Positions 1-9,098 of a DNA stretch of 35,416 bases are shown here, piece by piece. The stretch's first letter is position 1, and each line of letters opens with the position of its first letter. This DNA comes from Pseudomonadota bacterium. Lineage in GTDB: Bacteria; Pseudomonadota; Gammaproteobacteria; Steroidobacterales; Steroidobacteraceae. The notes beneath the pieces are model-generated. The model saw only the letters and a program-made list of their open reading frames with translations. It was not told the DNA's origin and ran no database searches. Made by a program: the position numbers and the translations under genes. The stretch covers positions 1 through 35,416 of the forward strand of contig JAJZUT010000028.1 in NCBI GenBank assembly GCA_021847105.1. The letters run 5' to 3'.

Positions 1-134
1 CCAGGCTCCTCGCTGCGCCTCACCGTCACACGGTCCCCAAGCGCATCCACCGCAAAGCCCAAAATATCAAACCCTATCGCAACGTTGCCCACCGAGGCCG
101 GCGCAAACGCCGTCACCCACTGCAAGGAGCTCAT
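1..134 (-). CDS. thrB: Homoserine kinase, N-terminal fragment (cut by window edge)
   Basis: Homoserine kinase (GHMP kinase family) phosphorylates homoserine in threonine biosynthesis. Only the first 44 codons are present. They read MSSLQWVTAFAPASVGNVAI and continue GFDILGFAVDALGD, the typical start of ThrB with the conserved APAS-GN-GFD-LG pattern of the first strand and loop. The ATG overlaps the TGA of thrA as ATGA, so the two genes are very likely translationally coupled in a thrA-thrB operon. A Shine-Dalgarno-like sequence would lie within the end of thrA. The rest of the gene, with the ATP-binding glycine-rich loop, lies outside the window. Confidence 0.9.
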   Translation of the reverse strand, partial: MSSLQWVTAFAPASVGNVAIGFDILGFAVDALGDRVTVRRSEEP

Positions 135-2614
135 AAACGCGCTCCCAGGTAGGCCGAGAGCCTCAACAGATCGGCAAACACGCCCCCGGCGGTGACCTCG
201 GGGCCCGCTCCCGGTCCCTGTACGATAAGTGGATTGTCGCAGTAGCGACGGGTGGCAAAGCGCACCACGTTGTCGGTCAACGCGATGTTGGCGAAGGCGT
301 GTTGGGCGTCGAACTCGACCAGGCCGACCGTCGCCTGGCCATCGGCGCGCAGCCGCCCGACGTAGCGCAGCACGCGGCCTGCAGCCCGGGCCGACTCGAA
401 CCGCTCGCGCATCGCCGCATCCGAGCGCGGCAGGCGCGTCATGAACTCCTCGATCGAGCCACGCTCGAGGCCGGCGGGTACCAGACTCTCGATCTGAACG
501 TCGGCCAGTTCGAGTTCGAGACCCATCTCGCGGCCGAGAATAATCAGCTTGCGCGCCACGTCCATGCCGGAAAGGTCATCGCGCGGATCGGGCTCGGTGT
601 AACCGCGTTGACGCGCCTCACGCACGATGTCCGAAAATGGCGTGCGGCCATCGTACAGATTGAACAGGTAGGCGAGCGTGCCGGAGAAAATACCCTCGAT
701 GCTCGCGATCTCATCGCCGGTTTCGCGCAGATCGCGCAGCGTGTGCACCACCGGCAGACCCGCTCCGACCGTGGCCTCGTACAGATAGTGCGCCTGGCCG
801 GCGCGGCGGGCTGCCTGCAGCTCCCGGTAATAGGCAAACGCTGCGCTGTTGGCCTTCTTGTTCGGCGTAATCACATGCACACCGGCACGCAGCCACTCGG
901 CGTAACGCGCGGCGACCTCGCTGTTCGCGGTGCAGTCGATGAGCACGGTGTGCGGCAGATAATCGGTGCGTACGTGCTCGATGAACCGTTCAAGATCAGC
1001 GGCGGTATGGCTGCTCTCGTACTGCTCGCGCCAGGAGCCGAGCGCGATGCCGGTGTCGGCGAGCACCATGCGCTGGGAGCCGAGAATGCCACGCACGCGC
1101 AGATCGAGTTTGAATTGCTCGCGCAACCGCTCGCTCTGCGAGGCGATCTGCTCGAGCAAAACCCGCCCGACGGTGCCCGGCCCGATGATCCCGAGCGAGA
1201 GCGTGTGCGGCGAGAGATACAGCCCCGCGTGCGCCGCGCGCAGCGCACGAGTCGCCGAGCGGGCCTCCACCACCACGGAGATGTTGCGCTCTGAGGCGCC
1301 CTGGGCGATGGCGCGAATATTCACCCCGCCCGTGCCGAGCGCATTGAACACCTTGGCCGCGACCCCCGGGGTGCCCGCCATGCCGTCCCCGACGACGGCG
1401 AGAATCGCCAGATTCGGGTCGATCTCCACGCTCTGGATGTGGCCCTCGAGCAGTTCGCGCTCGAAGGCACGGCGGATGACCGCGGCGGCCCGCTCGCCCT
1501 CGCTCTGCGGAATGGCGCAGCAGATCGAGTGCTCGGAGCTGCCCTGGGAGATCAGGATCACCGAAATACCTTCCTCGCGCAGCGCACCGAACAGCCGGTG
1601 CGCCGTTCCTGGCACGCCGATCATGCCCGCGCCCTCCAGGTTCACCAGCGCCACCTTATCGATGCTGGTGATACCCTTGACCGGCAGGCTCGAGTGCGGC
1701 TCGGCGCAGATCAGCGTGCCGGGCTTCTCCGGCGCGAAGGTATTGCGGATCCAGATCGGGATGCCATCCCCAACCGCCGGCGCCATGGTCTGCGGATGAA
1801 TCACCTTGGCGCCGAAATACGCCAGCTCCATCGCCTCGCTGTAGGAGAGCGAGTCGATCACGGTGGCATCGGGTACCCGGCGTGGATCGGCCGAGAGCAC
1901 CCCATCGACATCGGTCCAGATGTGGATTTCAGCCGCCCGCAGCAGCGCCCCGAAGATCGAGGCGGAGAAGTCGCTGCCGTTGCGTCCGAGGGTGGTCTGC
2001 ACGCCACGCCGATCGGCGGCGATGAAGCCGGTGATCACCAGCGTGCCCTTGAAGTCCGCATCGACCAGGTCCGCCAGCTGCGCGCGTGAGGGCTCCCACT
2101 GCACCGCCGGCCCGAGCGAGCCCCACTCGACCACGACCACCCGGCGCGCATCGATCCATTGCACCGGCCCACGACGCTGCGGGCGCGTCTCGAGAAAGCG
2201 GTGAAACAGCTTGGTCGACCAGATCTCCCCGTAACCGGCAATCAGATCGCGCACATTGGGTGCGGCCGAACGCGTGAGCTTGACGGTGTGCAGGATCCCC
2301 TCGAGATCGTGACAATCCCGATCAAAACCCGCCATGTACAGGCGCATCGCCTCGGCCGGCAGCAGCGCCTCGGCAATTGCCGCGTGCCGCGCACGCAGTC
2401 CCGCAATCTCGCCGCGGTAGGTCTCATCCTGGGCCTCGGCCAACCGGATCAGGCTCAGCAGCGCATCCGTGACGCCCTTGCACGCGGACAGCACCACGCC
2501 GAGTCGCGGCGCGGGCGAGGCATCGAGGATGGCCGCCACGCGCTCAAAACAGGCAGCATCGGCGACGCTCGAGCCGCCAAATTTATGAACGACCCAGGAT
2601 GCGGAGTTCGACAT
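131..2614 (-). CDS. thrA: Bifunctional aspartate kinase / homoserine dehydrogenase I
   Basis: The product catalyses the first and third steps of the aspartate pathway to threonine and methionine (aspartate to aspartyl phosphate, aspartate semialdehyde to homoserine). The 827-residue length is close to E. coli ThrA (820). The kinase motif KFGGSS is at about residue 11. Two ACT-type regulatory segments follow the kinase domain (GMIGVPGTAHRLFGALREEG and a second near AVVGDGMAGTPG). The homoserine dehydrogenase NAD-binding motif GIIGPGTVG begins the C-terminal half. The frame stays open 22 codons upstream, but the chosen ATG places the kinase motif at the usual distance from the N-terminus, with a GGTGAG-like ribosome site before it. 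The ACT domains imply feedback control, probably by threonine. Fusion of the two enzymes is typical of gammaproteobacteria and Bacteroidetes. thrB follows with a 4-base overlap. Confidence 0.96.
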   Translation of the reverse strand: MSNSASWVVHKFGGSSVADAACFERVAAILDASPAPRLGVVLSACKGVTDALLSLIRLAEAQDETYRGEIAGLRARHAAIAEALLPAEAMRLYMAGFDRDCHDLEGILHTVKLTRSAAPNVRDLIAGYGEIWSTKLFHRFLETRPQRRGPVQWIDARRVVVVEWGSLGPAVQWEPSRAQLADLVDADFKGTLVITGFIAADRRGVQTTLGRNGSDFSASIFGALLRAAEIHIWTDVDGVLSADPRRVPDATVIDSLSYSEAMELAYFGAKVIHPQTMAPAVGDGIPIWIRNTFAPEKPGTLICAEPHSSLPVKGITSIDKVALVNLEGAGMIGVPGTAHRLFGALREEGISVILISQGSSEHSICCAIPQSEGERAAAVIRRAFERELLEGHIQSVEIDPNLAILAVVGDGMAGTPGVAAKVFNALGTGGVNIRAIAQGASERNISVVVEARSATRALRAAHAGLYLSPHTLSLGIIGPGTVGRVLLEQIASQSERLREQFKLDLRVRGILGSQRMVLADTGIALGSWREQYESSHTAADLERFIEHVRTDYLPHTVLIDCTANSEVAARYAEWLRAGVHVITPNKKANSAAFAYYRELQAARRAGQAHYLYEATVGAGLPVVHTLRDLRETGDEIASIEGIFSGTLAYLFNLYDGRTPFSDIVREARQRGYTEPDPRDDLSGMDVARKLIILGREMGLELELADVQIESLVPAGLERGSIEEFMTRLPRSDAAMRERFESARAAGRVLRYVGRLRADGQATVGLVEFDAQHAFANIALTDNVVRFATRRYCDNPLIVQGPGAGPEVTAGGVFADLLRLSAYLGARL

Positions 2615-2721
2615 AGGATGCTCACCAGAGGAAAAGCCGTGCGACTCTACTGATGCGCAACCGCCCGCGCAATGGATCATCCGACGGATCCTCCTCGGCC
2701 GCAGCCCGGTACAATGTGCCG

Positions 2722-3276
2722 ATGAACGAGAGCGACATCATCCGTGGCCAGCTCGCCACCGAGCGCATCCACGCCGCCCAGGTAGCCAACGCCTGCGTGA
2801 GCCTGTTCGGCTCCGAGCGCGAACTCGCGCAGCCGCCGCCGAGTGCCTTCCGCGAGGCCAGCGTCAACTACCTCGTCTGGGTCCTCAGCCGCTTCGAGCA
2901 GCGCGATCAGCTCCTCGCCGAGCACATTGCACGCCAGCGCGCCACACACCAGCCCCTGCACAGCGCCCTGGCCGCTCTCGAGGCTCAGGAGGGCACCAGC
3001 CGCCAGAGCCTCGCGCGCCTCGAAGCCGCCCTCGCCGCTCCCTCCCCCGAGGCCGCACGCGCCGCTTGGCTCGCCTTCGGACGCTTCTTCAACTCCCTCT
3101 GGTGCGAGCGCCGCCTCGCCATCGAGCAGCACCTCAGCGCGCTGCCCGGCATGGCCAGCTGGCGCGCCATCAGCGCTCTGGATGCCGACTCCATTCTTCA
3201 GGAGCGCGCCCGCTACGCCCAGGTCGCCGCACACCTGCCGGCGGGCATCACTCTGGTCGGGGCCACCTCACCCTGA
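2722..3276 (+). CDS. Hypothetical alpha-helical protein
   Basis: The family was not recognised. The 184-residue product looks wholly alpha-helical, rich in Ala, Arg, Glu and Leu, with no signal peptide, no membrane segment and only two cysteines. Aromatic and charged residues in the middle (NYLVWVLSRFEQRDQ, then FGRFFNSLWCERR) suggest a compact helical bundle rather than a coiled coil. The ATG at 2722 was chosen over an in-frame upstream ATG (2653) because the intervening residues are low-complexity Arg/Ser. A TACAAT hexamer at 2710-2715 ends seven bases before this ATG, so a leaderless transcript is possible, but there is no convincing -35 element. The gene is divergent from thrA; nothing in the context assigns a role. 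Confidence 0.65.
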   Translation: MNESDIIRGQLATERIHAAQVANACVSLFGSERELAQPPPSAFREASVNYLVWVLSRFEQRDQLLAEHIARQRATHQPLHSALAALEAQEGTSRQSLARLEAALAAPSPEAARAAWLAFGRFFNSLWCERRLAIEQHLSALPGMASWRAISALDADSILQERARYAQVAAHLPAGITLVGATSP

Positions 3277-3517
3277 ACCCCCGCCGGAGCCCCCCAGCGC
3301 GCAGCAGTACGGCACGCCGCCAGCCGCGCCTTGGAGCGCCGCGCAGCGTGCAAAGGCGTTCGGCTGAGCGCTCGGCCGGTCACTGATGCCACGCTGGCCC
3401 GTGTCCGCAGCGGCGTGTGATGCATTGGGCGCAACCCGTCCCGCGGCACACCGTACGGCCATGCTATCGTCGGACCGAGGAACGCGACGCCTCCTCTGAC
3501 GCAAGGGAGATGAACGC

Positions 3518-3916
3518 ATGACAAGCACGACCCACCACACCGGCGGCTGTCTGTGCGGCGGTGTGCGCTACGAAGTAGCCGGCCCGCTACGCGACGTCAT
3601 CGCCTGCCACTGCAGTCAATGCCGACGCACGAGTGGCCATTTCGTGGCGGCGACGCGTGCTGCGAACGACGCACTGAAGCTGCTCGCCGAGCAGACCCTG
3701 ACTTGGTATCGCTCCTCGGAAAGCGCGGAGCGGGGCTTTTGTTGCCGCTGCGGCGCAAATCTGTTCTGGCGACCGATCGGCGGCACGACGACGAGCATTT
3801 TCGCCGGCACTCTGGATACCCCGACGCACCTGAGGATCGCTCGGCATATTTTCGTCGCGGACAAATCGGACTATTACACGATCGCCGACGGCGTGCCGCA
3901 GTTCCCCGCGCACTGA
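3518..3916 (+). CDS. GFA/CENP-V family zinc protein
   Basis: This is a 132-residue protein of the GFA (glutathione-dependent formaldehyde-activating, CENP-V) fold. All cysteine motifs are visible: GGCLCGGVRYE at about residues 9-19, CHCSQCRRTSG near residue 30 and GFCCRCGANLFW near residue 73. These bind two zinc ions in the family. The C-terminal segment (HIFVADKSDYYTIADGVPQF) is typical of the short proteobacterial subgroup. The founding member condenses formaldehyde with glutathione, but many homologues have no proven activity, so a formaldehyde role is only suggested here by the sarcosine oxidase genes next door. A GGGAG ribosome site lies 8 bases before the ATG. The gene is convergent with soxG. 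Confidence 0.9.
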   Translation: MTSTTHHTGGCLCGGVRYEVAGPLRDVIACHCSQCRRTSGHFVAATRAANDALKLLAEQTLTWYRSSESAERGFCCRCGANLFWRPIGGTTTSIFAGTLDTPTHLRIARHIFVADKSDYYTIADGVPQFPAH

Positions 3917-3944
3917 GCTGCCCCTGCGTGCAGCCGCCCCGCGC

Positions 3945-3968
3945 CCTGCGCTGCATCGGCAGCGTGGG
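3945..3968. terminator. Hairpin between convergent GFA gene and soxG
   Basis: A 10-base-pair stem (two G-T wobbles) with the four-base loop ATCG fills most of the short gap between two convergent genes. No T-run follows on either strand, so it would be an atypical intrinsic terminator. Position and symmetry are the only support. Confidence 0.35.
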
Positions 3969-3974
3969 ATGCGA

Positions 3975-4586
3975 CTAGCCCTTTGCAGTCGGCTCGAAGC
4001 AGAAACCGAATTCGGTGGCGCTCTCGCGCAGCGCCTCATAGAGACTCACCGCGAAGCTGCGCCCCACCGCGAGCTCGATCATCGGCTCACCCGTCGGGGC
4101 ATCCTCGAGCCGCCACAGCGTCACCGGCATGTGCTCTAACACGGTCTGCGCGACATCGCCCGGGCGAAACCGGGTGTCATGCAGATCGATCGGCACAAGC
4201 TTGGCGAGGCTCGCTCGCACCTGCGCACCACGCAGGCGCAGCACGGCATAGGCGTCGGACAGCTCGACGAGCGCCGCGTAGTGTTCGAGGAGCGCCAGCC
4301 GCCCAGAGACGAACTCCTCGCCCGCATCCTCGCCGATCAGCAACCATCGCTGCGGCGCGATGCCAGCCACCGCAACGCCGTGCGCCGCGACGCGACGCGC
4401 CCCATCAGGCAACACCATGCCGAAGTGCTCGCGGAAACGCTCTGTGAGCTGCGCCAGCTGCGTGGCGCGCGCCGCCAGATGCGCAATGGCGAGTCCATCG
4501 CGCTCGATCGCGATGACGCCGCGTCCGGTGCCCGCAGTGTGCGGCACAGCGGCAAAGATCGAACGCGCAGCGCACTCATCGCTCAT
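3975..4586 (-). CDS. soxG: Sarcosine oxidase gamma subunit
   Basis: This is the smallest-function subunit of heterotetrameric sarcosine oxidase, which oxidises N-methylglycine to glycine. The 203-residue product shows the SoxG pattern VELSDAYAVLRLRGAQVRASLAKLVPIDLH, then PGDVAQTVLEHMPVTLWR and a C-terminal segment ending in RESATEFGF. The family resembles part of the aminomethyltransferase fold and packs against the alpha subunit. Possible starts are GTG at 4595 and ATGs at 4592 and 4586. The 4586 ATG is preferred because AAGGGG at the end of soxA lies 8 bases before it, while it is too close to the others. The gene is last in the soxB-D-A-G order and abuts soxA. Confidence 0.9.
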   Translation of the reverse strand: MSDECAARSIFAAVPHTAGTGRGVIAIERDGLAIAHLAARATQLAQLTERFREHFGMVLPDGARRVAAHGVAVAGIAPQRWLLIGEDAGEEFVSGRLALLEHYAALVELSDAYAVLRLRGAQVRASLAKLVPIDLHDTRFRPGDVAQTVLEHMPVTLWRLEDAPTGEPMIELAVGRSFAVSLYEALRESATEFGFCFEPTAKG

Positions 4587-4591
4587 CGGCA

Positions 4592-7561
4592 TCACCCCTT
4601 CACCCGCAGACCCTCCGGGTCATAGAACACCGGCTGCACGACCTCGACGGGTACATCGAGATTGCGCAGCGGATCGTACGCTCGAATCCGCTCACCGAGC
4701 CGCTCCCGTGCGCGGCTGAGAAATCCCAATCCGATCCACCGCCCCAGCGTCGGGGAGAATGCGCTGGAACTGACAAACCCCTGATCATTCTGCAGACGCG
4801 CCGGCGCACCCATGCCGAGCAGATGCGCTCCGGCGGTGAGTCGCGCCTGCGGATCAAGCGGTTTCAGACCGACCAGCGATGGCCGGTCCGGCGCGCTGAG
4901 CGCCGCACGCCCGGCGAGCACCCGGCCGATGAACTCCTTGCGCTGCGAGACGAGCCGGCCGAGCCCCAGATCCTGTGCGGTCGTGGTCCCGTTGATTTCC
5001 GCCCCGGCGACGTGCCCCTTCTCAATGCGCATCACGCCGAGCGCCTCGGTACCGTAGGGGGTCACGCCCAACGACTCCCCCGCCTGCATCAGGGCGCGCA
5101 CCGTCGGCTCGGCGCACCGGGCGGGTACCGCAAGCTCATAGCCCAGCTCGCCGCAGAACGAGATGCGAAACACCCTTGCGCGCTGCCCCAGCCAACGCAG
5201 TGGCGCGCAGGCCATATGCGGCAGGTCCGCGTTCGACAACGCAAGCGCATCGGCGCACACCTGCTCAAGCAGCGTGCGCGCGAGCGGTCCAGCGATCGCA
5301 TACTGCGCCCACTGCTCGGTCACATTTGTCAGCTGCACATCGAGTTGCGGCCACAGGACCTGCTGCGCATACGTCAGGTGGCGCATCACCTGACCCAGAT
5401 GCGCTGTGCTTGTCGAGAGCAGATAGTGTCCCTCAGCCAGGCGCGCAACCGTGCCATCGTCGAGCACCATGCCGTCCGCGCGCAGCATCAGCCCGTAACG
5501 AACCCGGCCAACGGGCACCGTCGAGACCGAATTGGCGTAGATCCGCTCGAGAAAACTCGCCGCATCGTGACCCTGAACATCGATCTTGCCGAGCGTCGAG
5601 ACGTCGCAGACCCCCACCGCCGCGCGCACAGTGTTCACCTCGCGCGCAACCGTGCTGCGCCAATCGGTCTCCCCGGGCAGCGGGAACCACTGCGCGCGGC
5701 GCCACTGGCCGGCATCGACGAACACCGCGCCCCGGGCCTCGGCCCAGCGGTGCGACGGGGTGAATCGGTACGGACGGAAATTCCGGCCCCGCTCCCGTGC
5801 CGCGAGCGCACCGATGGCGACCGGGGTGTAGGGTGGGCGCGCCGCGATGGTACCGACCTCGGCTACTTCCCGTCCGGTTCGCGCAGCCAGCAACGCGTGG
5901 CCATTTAACTGCACGGTCTTGCCCTGGTCCGTGCCCATGCCGAGCGTGGTGTAGCGCTTCAGGTGCTCCGCGGAGCGGTAGCCCTCGCGCACTGCCAACG
6001 CCACGTCCTCCGCCGTGACATCGTGCTGGTAATCGACGAACGCCTTGCCGCGCGAGCCGGGCACGAACCAGAGCGGCGTTGAGTCGATCAGCTCGTCATC
6101 CGTTCGCCAACTCGGCAGCGGCGCAGCGAAGCCCACCGAGCACGCTGCCTCTCGACCTGCCGCAGCGCCGCTGCGCAGCGCACCGGCGAGGGAAAACTCT
6201 CCGGCGGCCGCGCCCACGACACACAAGCTTGCCGGCAGATCAGCGCTCAGATGCGCGTTGATCGTCTCGCTCCAGCGCGGGCGCATACCGAGATGCGTCG
6301 CAAGCGCGATGTTCGGGCTCCAGCCCCCGGCCACGGACAGCGCATCCACGCGCACGCGGCGGACCCGCCCGCCCCGATCAAGCACCTCGATTCGCCGCAG
6401 CGCTCGGCTGCCCGCGGTGCTCAGGACCTGCCCGCCGAGGATGACCTGTACATCGTGTCCGCGCGCACGCTGCAGAAGCGCTGCGCTGACTTGCGTGCGT
6501 GCATCGATGATGAGGGGCACTTCGACCTGCGCAGCCAGCAGATCGAAGGCCGTCTTCCAGCCGTCGTCGCCCGTTGTGAACAGAGCCACCCGCCGCCCGG
6601 GAGTAACCCTGAACCGGTTGACGTACGTGCGCACCGCCGCTGCCAGCATCACGCCAGGACGGTCGTTGCCGCCGAATACGACGGTTCGCTCAAGAGCGCC
6701 TGAGGCGAGCACGGTGCGACGCGCAACAATCTTCCAGAATCGCTGTCGCGGCTGATGCGCCAGCGGCACGGCCAAGTGATCGCTCACGCGCTCGATGGCG
6801 CCGTAGGTCTCGCCGTCGTAGGCACCGAACACAGTGGTGCGCGTCATGAACTGCACTTGAGGCAGAGCGCGCAGCTCCGCCACGGCGGTGCGCGCCCAGT
6901 TCGAGCCGGGGGTACCGTCGATTTCGTGGCGGTCACCGTTCAGCCGGCCGCCGGGCAGAAAATCCTCTTCGCACACGATGATGCGCGCGCCCGCCCGAGC
7001 GGCCGTCAGCGCCGCCGCAAGACCGGCCGGACCGGAGCCGATCACCAGTACGTCGCAAAATGCATGCACCTTCTCGTAGCAGTCTGGATCGGACTCGGCG
7101 CTGGCGCGCCCGAGGCCGGCGACACGCCTGATCGCCGGTTCGTAGACCTTCTCCCACCAGGCCGCCGGCCACATGAAGGTTTTGTAGTAAAAGCCCGCGA
7201 CAAACAGACGCGAGAGCGCGGAGTTGACCGCGCCGAGATCGAACGCACGCGACGGCCAGGCGTTCTGACTACACGCCTGCAGACCATCGAACAGCTCGAT
7301 CATGGTCGCGCGCGTGTTCGGTTCGCGGCGTGCGCCGCTGCGCAACTCGACCAGCGCGTTCGGCTCCTCCGAGCCGGCGGTGAGGATGCCGCGCGGCCGA
7401 TGGTACTTGAACGAGCGGCCCACCAGAGACACACCGGCCGCTAGTAAGGCCGAGGCAAGCGTATCGCCCGGGTGAGCGCTGTAGCGGCGACCGTCGAATT
7501 TGAACGAGAGCGTTCGCTCGCGCTCGATGGCACCCTCGCCCTCAAGTCGATTAACGCTCAC
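4592..7561 (-). CDS. soxA: Sarcosine oxidase alpha subunit
   Basis: SoxA carries NAD-binding and tetrahydrofolate-binding parts of heterotetrameric sarcosine oxidase; one-carbon units leave as 5,10-methylene-tetrahydrofolate. The GTG at 7561 overlaps the soxD stop as GTGA, with a GGGAG-like site upstream, giving 989 residues, the usual length. The N-terminus has the ferredoxin-like fold motif GRSFKYHRPRGI without iron-sulfur cysteines. A dinucleotide-binding loop (VLVIGSGPAGLAAALTAARA) follows at about residue 170, and SVAGGWSPN sits in the oxidoreductase half. The last ~380 residues are a glycine-cleavage T-protein-like domain (GVCDVSTLGKIDVQG, FCGELGYEL, GTEALGVMRIEKGH) that binds folate. 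A longer frame opens upstream of 7561 but runs through soxD in another phase and is not coding. Confidence 0.96.
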   Translation of the reverse strand: MSVNRLEGEGAIERERTLSFKFDGRRYSAHPGDTLASALLAAGVSLVGRSFKYHRPRGILTAGSEEPNALVELRSGARREPNTRATMIELFDGLQACSQNAWPSRAFDLGAVNSALSRLFVAGFYYKTFMWPAAWWEKVYEPAIRRVAGLGRASAESDPDCYEKVHAFCDVLVIGSGPAGLAAALTAARAGARIIVCEEDFLPGGRLNGDRHEIDGTPGSNWARTAVAELRALPQVQFMTRTTVFGAYDGETYGAIERVSDHLAVPLAHQPRQRFWKIVARRTVLASGALERTVVFGGNDRPGVMLAAAVRTYVNRFRVTPGRRVALFTTGDDGWKTAFDLLAAQVEVPLIIDARTQVSAALLQRARGHDVQVILGGQVLSTAGSRALRRIEVLDRGGRVRRVRVDALSVAGGWSPNIALATHLGMRPRWSETINAHLSADLPASLCVVGAAAGEFSLAGALRSGAAAGREAACSVGFAAPLPSWRTDDELIDSTPLWFVPGSRGKAFVDYQHDVTAEDVALAVREGYRSAEHLKRYTTLGMGTDQGKTVQLNGHALLAARTGREVAEVGTIAARPPYTPVAIGALAARERGRNFRPYRFTPSHRWAEARGAVFVDAGQWRRAQWFPLPGETDWRSTVAREVNTVRAAVGVCDVSTLGKIDVQGHDAASFLERIYANSVSTVPVGRVRYGLMLRADGMVLDDGTVARLAEGHYLLSTSTAHLGQVMRHLTYAQQVLWPQLDVQLTNVTEQWAQYAIAGPLARTLLEQVCADALALSNADLPHMACAPLRWLGQRARVFRISFCGELGYELAVPARCAEPTVRALMQAGESLGVTPYGTEALGVMRIEKGHVAGAEINGTTTAQDLGLGRLVSQRKEFIGRVLAGRAALSAPDRPSLVGLKPLDPQARLTAGAHLLGMGAPARLQNDQGFVSSSAFSPTLGRWIGLGFLSRARERLGERIRAYDPLRNLDVPVEVVQPVFYDPEGLRVKG

Positions 7562-7824
7562 GGTGTGCGCTCCCGGGAGAGCTGCACCGCGAAGATCTCG
7601 TGCGTGCGGGTGTCGCGGGTGACGTTCAGCCACGAGCCACAGCCAAAGGCGTGATACCACAGTTCGCGGTGGACTCCCGCCGGATTGGCGCGCAGATACA
7701 CCGCATCAATCTGCTCCCGCTCGGACTGCGCAGCGCTCGCGATCGCCTTGGCGCTGTCCGCATCGCCAAGGTAGCTGAACTCGCTGAGATCGCGTTCACC
7801 ACAGAATGGACAATTGATGCGCAC
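7558..7824 (-). CDS. soxD: Sarcosine oxidase delta subunit
   Basis: This is the zinc-binding small subunit of heterotetrameric sarcosine oxidase. The 88-residue protein begins MRINCPFCGERDLSEF. Its probable zinc ligands are Cys5, Cys8, His58 and Cys62, the spacing seen in the known delta subunit (two N-terminal cysteines, then H-x3-C before a Trp). The C-terminus overlaps the GTG of soxA by four bases. The start lies nine bases after the soxB stop. The tight spacing implies one transcript with soxB and soxA. Confidence 0.95.
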   Translation of the reverse strand: MRINCPFCGERDLSEFSYLGDADSAKAIASAAQSEREQIDAVYLRANPAGVHRELWYHAFGCGSWLNVTRDTRTHEIFAVQLSRERTP

Positions 7825-7833
7825 GCTCGGCTC

Positions 7834-9084
7834 TCAGTGAAGGTTCGGCTGGGGTCCTTGCCCCTTCTCGTCGATCAGATCGCCGCTGGCGAAGCGCTCG
7901 AGGCGGTAAGCACGGGCAAGCTCGTGACTCTCCCCGCGCGCCAGCAGGTGCGCGAAGCAATACCCCGAGGCCGGAGTGGCCTTGAATCCGCCGTAGCACC
8001 AGCCCGCATTCAGATACAGTCCCGGCAGCGGCGTGCGGTCGATGATCGGTGAACCGTCCATCGACATGTCCATCACGCCGCCCCACGATCGCAGCAAGCG
8101 CAACCGGCCGATCCCCGGCATCAACGCCATGCCGCCTGCGCAGACGTCCTCGATGGTCGGCAGGTTGCCCCGCTGCGCATAGGAGTTGTATCCGTCGATA
8201 TCGCCACCGAAGACGAGCCCGCCTTTGTCGGATTGGCTGATATAGAAATGCCCGGCACCGAAGGTCACCACGCAGGGGATCAGCGGCTTGATCGCCTCGG
8301 AGACGAACGCCTGCAGCACGTGGCTCTCAATGGGCAGGCGCAAGCCGGCCATGGCCGCGACCCGCGAGGAATTGCCCGCGACGGCGACTCCAACCGTCTC
8401 GGCGCGGATTTCCCCGCGAGTGGTCTGCACCCCGCAGATCCGCTCCCCCGCGCGCAGAAAACCCGTCACCTCGCAGTTCTGCACGATGTCGACCCCGCGT
8501 TCGCTCGCGGCGCGCGCATAGCCCCAAACCACCGCATCGTGCCGCGCAGTGCCACCCCGACGTTGCAGCAGTCCACCCTGGATTGGAAAGCGCGCATTGT
8601 CGAACTCGAGAAACGGCAGCATGCGCCGCACCGCGGCTGCATCCAGCAGTTCCGCATCGACTCCGTGCAGACGCATCGCATTACCACGGCGCACGAACGC
8701 ATCGCGCTGCGCGTCGGAGTGAAACAGGTTGAGCACACCGCGCTGGCTGACCATGGCGTTGTAGTTGAGGTCCTGCTCGAGGCCTTCCCACAGCTGCATC
8801 GAGAACTCATAGAACGGAAGGTTGCCGGGCAGCAGATAATTGGAACGGATGATCGTGGTGTTTCGGCCGACATTGCCAAGACCGATCGCGCCCTTCTCGA
8901 GCACCGCCACATCGGTGATTCCGTGCACCTTCGCCAGATAGTAAGCAGTGGCTAGCGCGTGTCCGCCTCCCCCGACGATGATCACCTGGTAGGCGGACTT
9001 CGGCGCCGCATCGCGCCACGCCGGAGTCCATCCCCGGTGCGCCATCAGCCCCTGACGCAGCAAAGCGAACAGCGAGTAACGCAT
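7834..9084 (-). CDS. soxB: Sarcosine oxidase beta subunit
   Basis: SoxB is the catalytic flavoprotein subunit that oxidises sarcosine, carrying FAD and a covalently bound FMN. The 416-residue sequence has the FAD-binding loop VIIVGGGGHALATAYYLA at residues 34-51. The histidine that carries FMN in the family matches His182 in GGTARHDAVVWGY. The C-terminal substrate and flavin motif GWCYGGFKATPASG is intact, as is GGVMDMSMDGSPIID. The ATG at 9084 begins MRYSLFALLRQGL, a normal SoxB N-terminus. It lies 14 bases downstream of the serine hydrolase stop, so the two are probably co-transcribed. Nothing suggests loss of activity. Confidence 0.96.
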   Translation of the reverse strand: MRYSLFALLRQGLMAHRGWTPAWRDAAPKSAYQVIIVGGGGHALATAYYLAKVHGITDVAVLEKGAIGLGNVGRNTTIIRSNYLLPGNLPFYEFSMQLWEGLEQDLNYNAMVSQRGVLNLFHSDAQRDAFVRRGNAMRLHGVDAELLDAAAVRRMLPFLEFDNARFPIQGGLLQRRGGTARHDAVVWGYARAASERGVDIVQNCEVTGFLRAGERICGVQTTRGEIRAETVGVAVAGNSSRVAAMAGLRLPIESHVLQAFVSEAIKPLIPCVVTFGAGHFYISQSDKGGLVFGGDIDGYNSYAQRGNLPTIEDVCAGGMALMPGIGRLRLLRSWGGVMDMSMDGSPIIDRTPLPGLYLNAGWCYGGFKATPASGYCFAHLLARGESHELARAYRLERFASGDLIDEKGQGPQPNLH

Positions 9085-9098
9085 GCGACGGTCTCGCG

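Noticed and set aside
299..1294. 331-codon plus-strand open frame opposite thrA
   Set aside because: It is antisense to well-conserved aspartate kinase-homoserine dehydrogenase and has no recognisable motif; long antisense frames are expected in GC-rich DNA.
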